A DNA stretch of 64,000 nucleotides from Mytilus edulis. Lineage: Eukaryota; Mollusca; Bivalvia; Mytilida; Mytilidae. Location: the NCBI RefSeq assembly GCF_963676685.1, contig NC_092354.1:16312746-16376745 (forward strand). The letters run 5' to 3'. Below the pieces are notes generated by a model. It saw only the letters and a program-made list of their open reading frames with translations. It was not told the DNA's origin and ran no database searches. The number at the start of each line of letters is the position of its first letter. Position 1 is the first letter of the stretch. Below are positions 22,289 through 33,401 of this stretch, in pieces. The position numbers and the translations under genes were made by a program.

Positions 22289-23370
22289 TTGTCTTTTAGC
22301 CAATATCTATGGCATAGACCAGATAATTTTTCAAAGTTATGCTAATCGTTTATGGTAATTTTTTAATTTTCCCCGATTTCACATCAGTTTGAAAGAAATC
22401 AAAGTTATTTAATATAGAATAAAAGTTGAGGAACAAAATTATTTCAGATAAATGTAGGGAAAGTTGTCCATTACATCGCAATAAACTAAACATGCATATT
22501 ATGCATATTATTATTTTTAATATATATTTTTTCTTTAGGATATTTTTTTTTTCTTCAAATTTATTGTTCAGAAATACAATGAAGCTAGGAGGAAAGACAC
22601 AGAGAAATATAAATGTATAGCTTATCATTTTGTGATCAACATCTGGTTATAATTAGTGAACCACTAAACAAGTGTGTCCACATAATTTATATCTAACTGA
22701 TTACTGATAACATGCTGAGATAAATTTATAGAAAAATATTAGGAAATCCGGGCTTATGTCTTAGAGTGTAAGACAGTTCTTTTTAAATCCACCCCTAGAG
22801 GTAGACTTTTTAAGTCCGATTGAAGATGGATCTTACCCGTTTACACTGGACCAAAAATCGATCTTTTTTGTCAGTGTAAACGGGGTCTTATTCAGATAGT
22901 AACCTTTATTTATTTTTTTTAAACTTTTCACAATCAACATGGATTTTCATAAAACTATAAAGCGGATAGAGCTATCTCCATTATATATTGATTCTACTGA
23001 ATGTTTACCCTTTTAATCAAATCCCTAAATAAGACAGCAATACACCAAACGACTAAATTATCTGCCATTCTCTAGGATCAATGTATAATTGAGATATTTA
23101 AAAAGTTTTACACAAATCCAAGTTTATTATTTATAGTTATAAACAAATTTGAAAGTAATAAATTAAACTAGAAAACAACTTGAAAATCTTTAAGATCAAA
23201 GTAATCATAGCTGTAGAATTTGATGAACATGTTTGCTCATTGTTGAAGGCCGTACAAAATAACCTGACGTTTTGTAAAATCAATACATAATTCAGGCCGA
23301 CTCAGACAAGTGTAAACCTGATTGAGCATTTGTGGAGACCATGTCAAACTATACTAAGATTATCTGAATA

Positions 23371-23565
23371 TTGCAAGCTGTGAATTTCGTAAAATCCAAA
23401 AACCAAAGTCAGAAAGTTAAGTACTGTCGGGTTTATGTCAAGTCTAAACTATTAAAAGACGAACTCGACCTAACTGGTCTTGCACAAGGTGTGGTCTTTC
23501 CAGACGCGAAACAGTTTGTAGTTTGTGTCAACGTTATTTCATCAAATCAAAATCAAGTGAATTGA
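23371..23565 (+). repeat. RC2 copy of a 195-bp open module (not judged a gene)
   Basis: A 64-codon frame here matches one at 2,681-2,487 on the minus strand in RC1, about two thirds identical at the amino-acid level. Differences between them fall mostly at non-synonymous positions and several clustered codons are wholly replaced, which is the pattern of neutral drift rather than a constrained protein. Confidence 0.6.
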
Positions 23566-23626
23566 GACTGCGATGAAATAGAAGTTTTCTTTTTGATAAA
23601 AACATACGCATACACGTCGTTTTATA

Positions 23627-23787
23627 CAGTGAAACCTGAATAAACCGAACCTCTTCGGGACTTAAAATTTTGTTCGGTTTTGGCCGATGTACTGTGTTAT
23701 CAAGTTCACAACGCATACAATTTGATATGACGTTGCTTAAGACCATGTTTGGTTTATACAAGTTTTCGGTTTAGCCAGGTTTCACTA
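23627..23787. mobile_element. MITE with CAGTGAAACCTG ends and TA target
   Basis: Begins CAGTGAAACCTG, followed by a taaaccgaacc motif, and ends ggtttcacta, both ends flanked by TA. The interior is nearly palindromic (cctcttcgggac; cggttt repeats). The ends recall Tigger/pogo-type elements of the Tc1/mariner group. Sister copies are at 30,659-30,807 and 60,074-60,215. Confidence 0.85.
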
Positions 23788-25267
23788 TACAATTATTTGA
23801 ACCGATTTTGAATGCAGAACAAAGGCAATATACCACCAGTTTAAGAAAAATATCACTGTTCTGTAGTAAAATTGAAGCCTCATCCATCCCCAAATATGTA
23901 TCCATAATTCAGTATATCCCATCAAGACCCGCGTTCTTTTCTTATCATTTTATATTTCATTTGTGTACATGTGCGTCGTAACGATTATATTTCAGTTCTT
24001 AAAACAAGTGTGTTTTTCGTTCAACGATAAGCACTTGTACGCCATATCTTAATCTTAATATAAACTCGGTCGACTCGAAGTCTAAATACTGCAACATGTG
24101 TTCGCTGGTATAAAGTAAAATCAAAAAAATACTGAACTCAGAGGAAAATAAATTCGGAAAGTCCCTTATCACATGGCAAAATCAAATGACAAGAACACAT
24201 CAAAAACGAATGGACAAGAACTGTCATATTCCTGACTTTTTATTTTTGTTTGCATTAAACCCATACTAGACCAATTCGTGATTTTCAAATCTGTTCCATG
24301 TAGTGAAAAGTCGTAAGATATAATTTTTACATATTCACAACGATTTATATTCGCGTTATGTTTTTTTCTAATAAAAGTCGTAAAATGAAATCGTTCGTAA
24401 AAAATGGTTGCGTTAACAGTAACATGTCAAATGACCATGACCATGGCCTGTACACTGTTAGATAGTATGGTTTGGACATTGAAATAAATTGTGAGAAGAT
24501 TGGTTTCAAAATATGATTAAAGAAAATAAAAAGGAAACATGGTGTCGCCGAACATGTTTTCTTGCTACAAGTAAAAATCAAAAAATTCTCTATTAGCCTA
24601 GTGTAAAATTTGTACTAAAAGAGTTATCTCCCCTTAAATGGCTCATTTGACAAAACTGATTTAAAAACCAAAAAATTGATATTTGTGTAAATATTTGAAA
24701 TAAGGCAACAAATCAGCAAGTTTTCTTTATAAAAATAAACAGTCTAACCATTAAATTTCAAATCTGTCTCCAAATTTGCAGATTTGGGCAAATAACTAGA
24801 CCGATTTTGTACCGTGATTGTACAATCCAAGATGGCGGTATACCATGAATCTACCTTAAACAGGTCAAAACTTTTGTTAAAAGTAGCCTTTTTCGGAATC
24901 TAAACAATCATGGGTAATTTCAATGTTCATACCCCAAAATGAAAATAACGTCACGTCATTGGTTGAATTTCCATAGTTTATGACATTTTTAACCAAGCGT
25001 TTAAAGGCGTCGTCACTTTTTTCCCATATTGAACGATCGATTGAAAACAGCATGATGCTATAATGCTTGAACTATTCGTCTAATTAAATTCTTAAATTTT
25101 TTTTATTGTATTTTGAAAGTGCAGTCAGTCCCTTCAATCTTGTAATGACGCCAAAAAGGCAGGCATAATTGACGAACTTTACCGGGCAGGACATAATTCA
25201 AAAGTGGTTCAAAACATTTGAATAACATAGCAAAAATCTTTAAATTCAATTAAAATTAGCATCTTTT
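23788..25267. other. Gene-free region
   Basis: No exon recognised. A short dispersed segment at about 24,110-24,190 (gtataaagtaaaatcaaaaa, actgaactcagaggaaaata) is shared with 4,668-4,745. The rest is AT-rich unique sequence. Confidence 0.5.
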
Positions 25268-25560
25268 TATAAAATATATTACACATTAGAAAGATTACAA
25301 ATACTATTTTGATTTTAATGAGTAATTATGTTATAGATAATGCATATTTTAAGGTTATTCTTGTCGTAGAATACACCGAGGGGTGTCAGGATTGATCAAA
25401 TGAAAGACACCCTGAGGTGTGTTCTACGACAAGAAAAACCTTAAAATATGCATTATCTGACTTATATACCGTAAAAAAAATATTAATTTTATAAAGATTT
25501 GTAATTAAGTATCCTATTTTACCGACAACACTAAAGTGGGATATTCCTTTCTAATGCGTT
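25268..25560. mobile_element. Hairpin MITE
   Basis: A long near-perfect stem is formed by 25,335-25,387 (agataatgcatattttaagg ... cttgtcgtagaa ... gggtgtc) and its complement 25,406-25,458. Weaker outer pairing of acattagaaag (about 25,272) with ctttctaatgcgtt (about 25,547) suggests the element's ends. Confidence 0.8.
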
Positions 25561-25696
25561 CAGGTTTTAATACGCCCTGCGGCTAATTTAGAATGTGAAA
25601 TAAAACTCACTAAATAATTTAGATATAAACCTTTTTAAAATTGATATCCATACACAATATTACTTTAACTGCATGAAGTAAGACACAAATGTATTG

Positions 25697-26868
25697 TTAC
25701 CATCCGATAACGGTGTATGACAAATACAAGACACATTGTTTCTTTACTTTTGATGTCACAAGTATGTCTTTGAGATTTTGGGGTCTGCGATAGGCAATAA
25801 CAGGAGGTGATGGAAAAATTTCTTTTAAGGAAGAGTCATTTTCGATAAGACGCCAGTGCTTTCGGATAGTAGATGAAATATTTGTCAAATCGGGATGGAA
25901 GGTTACAACAAACGGAATTCTATCTGCACGGGTCGTCTTATCTTTGTATTCCATGAGGCTAGCTCGATCTTTTTCTTGGGCTTTATCAAAAGCGTCTGTG
26001 ATATTTTTGGTTTTATATCCTCTTGATTTTAGCTGTGTATTTAGTTGTCCCAAACGATAGTTAAGTTTAGATTCCGAGGAACAAATTCGCTTTAGTCTGA
26101 TGGCTTGACTGTAAGGTATACTCCTGAAGCACTGTTTCGGGTGACAACTTTTTGGAGAAAGGAACTGGTGTTTATCAGTTTTCTTTGTGTGGAGATCGGT
26201 TGTCATGACCCCGTTTTTTACAAATGTGGTGGTGTCGAGAAAAGCAATTTTCTCGCTTGAAAATTCAGATGTAAATTTAATTGAGTGATGGAACTGATTA
26301 CAATGATCTAGGAAATCTTGCAAATGTTCTGCAGTATCGTTCCATTTCATGTCAATATCATCAATAAAACGGAGCCATGACAAGGGTTTGTATGGCACAC
26401 TCAAAAAGATGCGTTCTTCGAGATCCCCCATAAAAATGTTTGCAAAAGAAGGTGCCATTTTTGTTCCCATACTAGTTCCGTCAATCTGTAAAAAGTGCTT
26501 GTCGTTGAAAATAAAGTTGTTATTTTCAAGCACTAGCTTGAGCAATTGAACTAGACAGTCAGTTTGGGGATGTTTATCCTTTCGAGTATTCCATACTTTT
26601 TCACACGCGGCAATTCCTTCATCTTTTGGAATATTTGTGTATAAAGAACACACATCCATTGAAACCAAAATTGTGTTGTTAGGTAAAGGACTTAGGGAAT
26701 TCATTTTCTTCAAATAGTCAGTCGTATCTTGAATATGAGATGGTAGTTGTTTAACATGTGGTCTGAGGTGGTAATCAACAAATTCTGAATTTTTTTGAGG
26801 TGGGATGGCCATTAGCTGATACTATAGGTCTCCCTGGGATCCCTTCTTTGTGGAGTTTTGGAAATATA
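25697..26868 (-). pseudogene. Truncated Penelope-like element reverse transcriptase
   Basis: The minus strand encodes the RT core: VSMDVCSLYTNIP (motif A), GTSMGTKMAPSFANIFMGDL (motif B), LRFIDDIDMKW (motif C, FIDD for the usual YIDD), FSSEKIAFLDTT, then SCHPKQCFRSIPYSQAIRLK, which is typical of Penelope-like elements. Upstream (26,868-26,813) the frame still reads [20 protein letters not shown] but is one base out of register at a seven-A run (about 26,796-26,802). The N-terminal part is cut off at a TA/TG microsatellite, and the GIY-YIG endonuclease domain is absent after about 25,738. A dead fragment. Confidence 0.9.
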
Positions 26869-26887
26869 TATATGTGTGTGTGTGTGT
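26864..26887. repeat. TA/TG microsatellite
   Basis: atatatatatgtgtgtgtgtgtg at the truncated 5' edge of the Penelope-like fragment. Confidence 0.9.
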
Positions 26888-27124
26888 TAGTATTTGTTAG
26901 TTCATTTTACAAAACATTATATCAGCTGTAGTAACTTTAATATAATACCACATTTTTTATTTGCATTAAAAAATAATATAATAAATGTGCAAATAAAAAA
27001 GGACCACAAATAATTGTATGATCATATTAGATTTAAGATAATTATTTTAACAAACAAACAGATATTATAAGTTTTGTAGTTTTTTTAAGAATGGAAATAT
27101 TGAGATGTAAGTGAAATTAAAGCG

Positions 27125-27370
27125 GTCATTTTTATAAATTTCCTGTTTACAAAACTTTGAATTTTTCGAAAAACTAAGGATTTTCTTATCCTAGGCATAG
27201 ATTACCTTGGCCGTATTTGGCACAACTTTTTAGAATTTTGTATCCTCAATGCTCTTCAACTTTGTACCTGTTTGGCTTTATAAATTTTTTGATATGAGCG
27301 TCACTGATGAGTCTTATGTAGACGAAACGCGCGTCTGGCGTACTTAATTATAATCTGGTACCTTTGATAA
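27125..27370 (-). repeat. Dispersed repeat R1, reverse copy
   Basis: Contains ttaccttggccgtatttggc, agcgtcactgatgagtctta, cgaaacgcgcgtctggcg and ggtacctttgataac; it is the complement of the unit at 1,597-1,930. Well preserved. Confidence 0.9.
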
Positions 27371-27688
27371 CTGTTAACAAAATTTAAATAATTAAAAAAA
27401 AAAGGTAAGGAATTAAAGTCATGAGGGTCTCGACATGTGTTACCTTATCTTTTAGTACCTGACAGATTATCATCGAATTGATAACAAAAGAACCGGATGA
27501 AAAATGCATGAATGTTTCACAATTTATCTTTTTACTGTACATTGAACTAACTGTCAAATTATTCGTCTAAATATTATTCATATACTTACTAGTATTATGT
27601 GTCATTTAAACAAATGCTTACACTTGAAGACGCAAAAGAAAGGACAAACAAAAAGTACATTTTCCTTTGAACGTTTTTCGTGCTTCAG

Positions 27689-27791
27689 CTGCCTGCACTG
27701 ATGACGTACTCATTGAACCGATTGCACAGGCATGCTTTGTAGATCATTATTCCTCGATTACTGAGGCACCTGATGATTCTGCCAGATGCAC
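27689..27791 (+). CDS. Cysteine-rich secreted-type exon A1
   Basis: A 103-nt exon, acceptor gtgcttcag, donor TGCAC|gtaagt, phase 1 to 2. It reads ACTDDVLIEPIAQACF ... DDSARC. It is homologous to exons at 32,059-32,161 and 34,453-34,555, which have the same length and phases. The cysteine spacing (C-x12-C-x17-C) suggests half of a disulfide-bonded extracellular domain, completed by a 134-nt partner exon as at 33,402. I do not recognise the family. No start exon was found; neighbours may lie in unseen short exons or be lost. Confidence 0.65.
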
Positions 27792-27810
27792 GTAAGTTTT
27801 ATCTCTTTTG

Positions 27811-27975
27811 TACAGTAAAACATGTCTAAACCGTCGGACTGAAGATTTTGTTTCGGTTATGGCAGATAATTGGTTTAAACAGATACAATGTTATATACAT
27901 ATTAAGGTACATGTAATGTATGGCTTAGACAAATTTTTGGTTTATGGAATATTCGGTTTGAGTAAATTTCACTTT
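27811..27975. mobile_element. Degenerate CAGTGAAACC-type MITE
   Basis: Begins acagtaaaacatgtctaaac and ends ggtttgagtaaatttcact, with the family's gttcggttt-like blocks worn down. Older than the copy at 30,659. A small plus-strand frame across it is spurious. Confidence 0.6.
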
Positions 27976-28639
27976 TTCATCTTTTTTTCTTTTTTTATCT
28001 GCATTTACAGAAAAAAACATAAAAAGCAGAATATTGGTGTAATACCTTAGAAACCCGGTGTGGAGAATGTGGAAGTTCGTAAATCAAAATCAAAATAAGG
28101 TAATACAGGTGTCAAGAAAATATTAATCAATTTTCAAAGACAAAAAGTAGTCATATAATTTGAAGTTATGACGATGTCTCGATTCAAAACACCCTTTTAG
28201 GGTCTGTATGGGGGTTTGAATAATAGAGAATAATATGTTAATACTACATATAAATAAACAAAACCATTAAGAATAGATAAAAGTAGACCAAACAATTAAT
28301 GGTTACTAACCAATGGTGCCCTGAAATATAAGACATAATCAAAATGACCAACAAATTATCAGGAATACATAAATGATGGACCCTAACCAGTTTCTCACCT
28401 GTGACTACCTATTTTCAAAAACGAAAAATTGGATTCATGAAGAAATCAAAGTTGTTTTAAGCTACGGGTTGTTTCACAAAAAAATTATTTGCGATGAAAA
28501 TACTCATTTATATTTTCCCATAGGTAACACACAAATTGGTAAAATTATTCAAACGCAAATGGGCGGGTATAAATGTTTTCCTTAATGTTAATTCAGTTCA
28601 ATTTCCTAATGTCCAGTGCACGATGTTTTGTCGATATTA

Positions 28640-29260
28640 TCAACATCGCAATGTTAACTTTATAGAGTCGTTATTGTGTTTACATTGTATCATTTCGATA
28701 TGTTCTTTACCTTTGTGTTGCATCGTTCACATTGCATACATCGCGATGTTTACAATGTCGTGTCCACATCGAGTTTATATCGTATATATATAGTTTATAC
28801 CTTTCTGTTTACATCGTTCACATCGTATACATCGCGATGTTTACAATATCGTATCAACATCGTGTTTATATTGTATATATATAATCTATGCCTTTCTGTT
28901 TACATCGTTCACATCGTCTACATCGCGACGTTGCCAATATCGTGTCAACATCGTGTTTATATTGTATAGATAGAGTCTTTACCTTCATGTTTACATCGTT
29001 CACATCTTATATATTATGAAAGTTAACAATATCGTTTTTACATAGTTCACATCGTCAACATCGAATAAATGTTGTCAACCCAGTCAAAGCCTACGTGTTT
29101 ACATCATTCACATTGTATACATCTTGGCTATCCATATAGTGTCAACATCATGTTTATGTTGTATTTAGAGTCTTTACCTTTCTGTTTTCATCGTTCACAT
29201 TGTATACATCGTAATGTTAACAATATAGTGTCAACATCTTGATTTTGTTGTATATACATA
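28640..29260 (+). repeat. Satellite array, left half (period about 91 bp)
   Basis: About seven units are centred on the palindrome acatcgcgatgt. Cores are at 28,738, 28,829 and 28,920, then degenerate ones near 29,011, 29,119 and 29,206. Each unit contains gtttacatcgttcacatcg before the core and atcgtgtcaacatcgtgttt after it. Units are themselves built from variants of acatcg. ORFs in the array have no coding character. Confidence 0.9.
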
Positions 29261-29339
29261 TTTGTTTTTTGTTCTTTTTCTTTAAATAAATAAATCAGTT
29301 AGTTTTCTAGTTTATTTGTTTTCCATTTGTCATGCCAAT

Positions 29340-29900
29340 TTTATATCGCGATGTTAACAATTTCAACGATGTAAACAATATACAAGAGTTCAAACAATGT
29401 AAACGATGTTAACACGATATAGTGTTAACATTGTATACATCGCGATGTAAGCAATGTAAACAAGATATCTTTTTAGCATTGTATACATCGCGATGTTAAC
29501 AATGTCAACAATGTAAGCAATACATTAGAGTTCACACAATGTAAACGATGTTGAACGATATCGTTTCAACACTGTATACATCGCGAGGTTAAGGATGTCA
29601 AAGATGTAAACAATTTATAACAGTTCACACAATGTTAACGATGTTAACACGACATCGTTTTAACATTGTGATCAATGTAAACAATATATAAGAGTTCAAA
29701 CAATGTAAACGATGTTGACACAACATCGTGTTAATATTGTTAACATCGCGATATAAACAATGTAAACACAATATTATTTCAACATTGTATACATCGCAAT
29801 GTTATCGATGACAACGGTGTAACATATACAAGGATGCACAAAAAGGAAACAATGTTGACACGATATTGTGTGAACATTGTAGATATCGCGATGTCGACAA
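29340..29900 (-). repeat. Satellite array, right half, inverted
   Basis: The same satellite in opposite orientation: gttcacacaatgtaaacgat before and caatgtaaacaatata after each core. Cores at 29,343, 29,437, 29,485, 29,578, 29,743, 29,791 and 29,883 show alternating spacings of about 48 and 93 bp, so here a half-unit is also used. About 80 bp of non-repetitive sequence separates the two halves, making a 1.26-kb imperfect foldback. Confidence 0.88.
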
Positions 29901-30658
29901 TATTGATTAAACATCCTGCACTGGACATGAAATTTCCGGGAGCAAAAGAAGAGACTTCAAGTCTAGATTACTCTGCAACAAAAACAAACCCCAATCCACC
30001 ACCTGGGTATCCCCCCCTGCTGTGTGACCAATAACACAGGTTGCACTGTACTAGAATTTTAAGGTGGTATGTATAGCTTCTTTACCTTGATCATACATTG
30101 TAGAGATACAATTGGAAAGACAATTTACCGGCCTAATGCGTGCTTACGGTAGTTACACCCTTGGTGTTCATTTGGAAACATGTTATAATATATGTAGTAA
30201 TATTTTGATTTTGGATGTAACGCTTCTTCTGATTGGCTGACGTTGTTATATTTATCGGCTCATAAACATAATTTTGTCATGTAACCCTGACGTCATCAAC
30301 GCTTTTTCATGGTTTACTCCGATTTAAAATGGAATTTAGAATTAAGTTATAAGAAATGACTGTACTTTTTTTTATGTATAATAATCGCGAGTTAATCAGT
30401 GTGCACCACATTTTTGATGTTATTTCTTCATAGACAGAAAAAAATATAATAGTCATCCTTTAAATATTCTGAGGGATATGCATGATTAGAACCCTAATTA
30501 TTGCTGCTCGTTTACAAAATATCTGCATTTACTTACATGTATATCAATATAAACATACTATAAACTAATTAGTTTTTGCTAGAGAGTGTTTGACTTTAGA
30601 AGAAAAAAGTCAGATGAAACCGAATAATATTTTACTGTTGTACACTGTATTTTTAATA
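29901..30658. other. Gene-free spacer
   Basis: Nothing recognised apart from AT-rich unique sequence. A 66-codon frame ending at 30,034 starts inside the satellite and is not credible. Confidence 0.45.
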
Positions 30659-30807
30659 CAGTGAAACCTGTTTAAACCGAACCTCTTCGGGACTTAATAT
30701 TATGTTCGGTTTTATCAGGTTCACAACGCATACAATATGTAAAGAACATTTTTTGGTTTATACAGATTTTCGGTTTATGCAGGGTTCGGTTCAGTCAAGT
30801 TTCACTG
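30659..30807. mobile_element. MITE with CAGTGAAACCTG ends and TA target
   Basis: CAGTGAAACCTGtttaaacc ... caagtttcactg, bounded by TA on both sides. 149 bp, same family as 23,627-23,787. Confidence 0.88.
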
Positions 30808-31069
30808 TAGTTCAAACCTTCGTACAACATGTGTCTATCTTTTCTTGGCAAAGCAACCACAGATAACTTGATATCGTGTATAAAGACCACTGTTGAGACC
30901 AATGAAGGTGTGACATGTACAGACGCTGATGAATATAAAATGATTGATACTTATACTAATAGGCAGAGTACTACCAGGATTTGATGTTGTAAAATGAAGA
31001 CAAATGTAAGACTTTAGTTTATCAAAAACACCTTTTATATTGATTGACATACCACTATTATTTTCGTTG

Positions 31070-31200
31070 GTAACAATTTTCGTGGATATTCGTGGATATT
31101 TGATTTCGTGGTTTTACAAATCTATGTATACAAAGCCTACTGAAAATATGATATTCGTTGAATATTTGAATTCGTGGTTCACCTGTACCAACAAATAATT
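31070..31200. repeat. Fragment of the tactgtgga MITE family
   Basis: Shares gtggatatt, gatttcgtggttttacaaa, ttcgttgaata and aattcgtggttcacctgtac with the complete element at 33,650-33,864, but lacks its termini. Confidence 0.6.
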
Positions 31201-32058
31201 ATGAATTCACACCAAAACATTGTATAAACAAAACATAGCTGAGAGAGTGATATGACAGATTGTTAACCCGTGAAAATAGTGTCAACCGCGGCTTAATATT
31301 TTTTTTTACTGAACGTTATATTTAGATTTTATATTCAAAGAAAAAAAAATATGACGCATTTACCATTGGAAAGAGTAAATTATCTACGTCGTTTCAACCT
31401 TTCAAAATCATTCATTTTGACAAGAAGTTTAATAAATACTTGTGCAGTATATAAATGTGTAAGCATGCATTAATCTTCATGGTACCAAGAAGATACAAAT
31501 TAAATTGCTGAAAATAGATTAATCTCATGAACTCTAAAGGTGCTGTCAGTGTTATCTGTAGTGAGCAATCAATTATTTTCTTATGAGTAGCATACGCTTT
31601 TATTGACCATGAAGAACAAGCGAAAGGGTAAACTTTTCTATCCAGAATGTGGGTATTTTATTTTTTTTTATCTTTAACTACATTTTGTTACGATAAAACT
31701 TCTGAAGTCGATAGCTATCTTTTATAAATAAGTCGTAACCCCTTAAGGATACTTGACCATTGCCGGTTGTTGATTCAAAGTTAAGAATATGACAGTTATT
31801 CATTCGTGTGTTGGTTTGAGCATTTGATTTTACCATTTAAATACGGATTTTTTGTTTTTAACATTCCTTGGAGATCAGTATTTTTGTTATTGTACTTTTT
31901 GTAGAATCATCATCTAATTGCGTACTGTATAGGACCAGAAAACGATTGATAAATGAATGCAACTTTCGTAAAAAGTGTGTCATTTCAGAATCAGATGGAT
32001 TTGATTGTTTTAAATAATTTTCTTTTGAGATAAACAATAAACATAATTCCCTCCACAG

Positions 32059-32161
32059 GTCTCCAGGTTATTTCCTGTACAGAATACACATCCATAGAGT
32101 ATTATACACACAGAATATGTGAATCTCAGTTTAATGCATACAGCTCGTCATCAAATTCTAG
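32059..32161 (+). CDS. Cysteine-rich exon A2
   Basis: 103 nt, acceptor ccctccacag, donor TCTAG|gtatgt, phase 1 to 2, reading LQVISCTEYTSIEYY ... RICESQFNAY. It is the same length and phase as exon A1 and aligns with it (C-T-D/E ... I-E ... C). A1 and A2 cannot splice to each other (phase 2 to 1), but either can join exon C at 33,402. They are alternatives, or a partner exon between them is missing. Confidence 0.65.
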
Positions 32162-32879
32162 GTATGTATATTCTTAAACATAGCATACACATTTATTATA
32201 CAAATAATAAATTTTTTTTGTTCACGTTGATCATTACCTGATATTTTTTCAGTTTCATATGTGAGTTCATGTTTTTACAATATCTGATTGGTCGATATTC
32301 TATCATAAACTAGTGCAACCAAGCGTTAGGAGATCTCCTAGCAAGTGTCTTGTGTGAGTTGTATATTTAAGGTCTGGTCTACAAACATCTGATTGGTCAA
32401 TATGCAACAGTTATAAACCAATACAGCCAATCGTTCACACTACTTCAGATCTGTAAGCATGTGTCCTACCAGGCTTGACTCCTCTTATCTTTATAATTTT
32501 AATAAAGGCATATCTTGCTGTTTTTGTTTCTTCTCTAAATTCCATATGTTTCAAATGATTATTTATACATAACGAAATGTAGATGTAATATTGCTGTATT
32601 TTGACAGACTTATGTATCTAAAACAGTGAAATTATGCTATTTGATAGGTAATTAATATATGACTCTTTTCAAGGTTTGTTTTAAAGAGCCTTATATGTAG
32701 ACTGGTGAAATTTTCACTCTTCCGCAAATCGATTAAAGTCAAAAGAAATGAACAAAAAGAAATAAAATCAAGTGCTGCTCAATCAATATATTTTTTTATA
32801 ATTTAGTCTAATGAATATTACAGATTATACACTTTCTCTAATAAATCCCTTTTGGTCTTAATACATATAACAATTGTTT

Positions 32880-33200
32880 GACGGGTGCCATATGTGAAGC
32901 AGTATCTGTTTACCTTCCAGAGCAATTGAGATCACCACCGGTTTTGATTGGTTTCGTGTTGTTTAGTTTTTATATATCTATATTGTGTTTTGTGTACTAT
33001 TGTTTGTCTTTTTTGTTTGTTTAAGCCATGTTGTTGTCAGTTTATTTACAATTTATGAGTTTGAATGTGCCTCTGGTATCTTTCGTCCTTTTCTGTATGT
33101 ATTTATAATTTTTGGTTTAAGGCAGTTGACTTTGGATTGGTTCAGGGAGATAACTCTTTTAATTAATTATGCGTTTGTTAAAGTCAAATTTTTGATCGAT
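32880..33200 (+). repeat. Dispersed repeat R4 segment
   Basis: Contains gacgggtgccatatgtgaag, ttggtttcgtgttgtttagt, agccatgttgttgtcagttt and cctctggtatctttcgtcct; the same family as 40,300-40,560 and 57,800-57,990. The 74-codon frame in it is part of the repeat. Confidence 0.75.
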
Positions 33201-33401
33201 AAATTTTAAGCATTTATTTGAAACAGACTGAAATTATCTATATAACCTAGAAGTATAGTATACATTTATGAAAATGGTTGACACAAACGTACAGATGACT
33301 TGAAACGTTTATGTTAGGGCGTTCTTGAAGAATATTGAATGAGAAAAACGCTTAGCACACACGACATTTATCAATTGTGATGTTCGTTCTTTATTTTGCA
33401 G

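Larger units (their letters stand above)
20860..22889. mobile_element. Nested inserted element within RC2 (no coding capacity seen)
   Basis: Its ends are inverted: aagaaccagttttcactgg (20,860 on) against the complement of tcagtgtaaacggggtctt (22,871-22,889). Inner inverted pairs lie at 21,108-21,135 and 22,742-22,769 (28 bp, about two mismatches). RC1 has the matching uninterrupted site (gaaaaattcagatagt read on its minus strand), so RC1 is an empty-site allele of this insertion. Inside are an R3 copy and a 218-bp hairpin MITE. The interior is rich in gatcgat motifs and has no ORF longer than about 90 codons. Confidence 0.65.
18056..23619 (-). repeat. Repeat complex RC2, right inverted arm bracketing the 1,113-aa gene
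   Basis: Carries the RC1 modules in inverse order and orientation, from ctgcctggttcttacaaaga (inner end, 18,056) to the tip ending acgcatacacgtcg (23,619). It is longer than RC1 because it holds a nested insertion (20,860-22,889), a second direct copy of one module (18,480-18,730 matching 22,890-23,160), an R2 fragment (19,450-19,555) and an expanded 21-bp minisatellite. Half of the RC1 palindrome is missing. It contains no convincing coding sequence. Confidence 0.78.

Noticed and set aside
28536-28969. 85- and 97-codon ORFs in the satellite
   Set aside because: Array-derived, frames shift from unit to unit and composition follows the acatcg motif.
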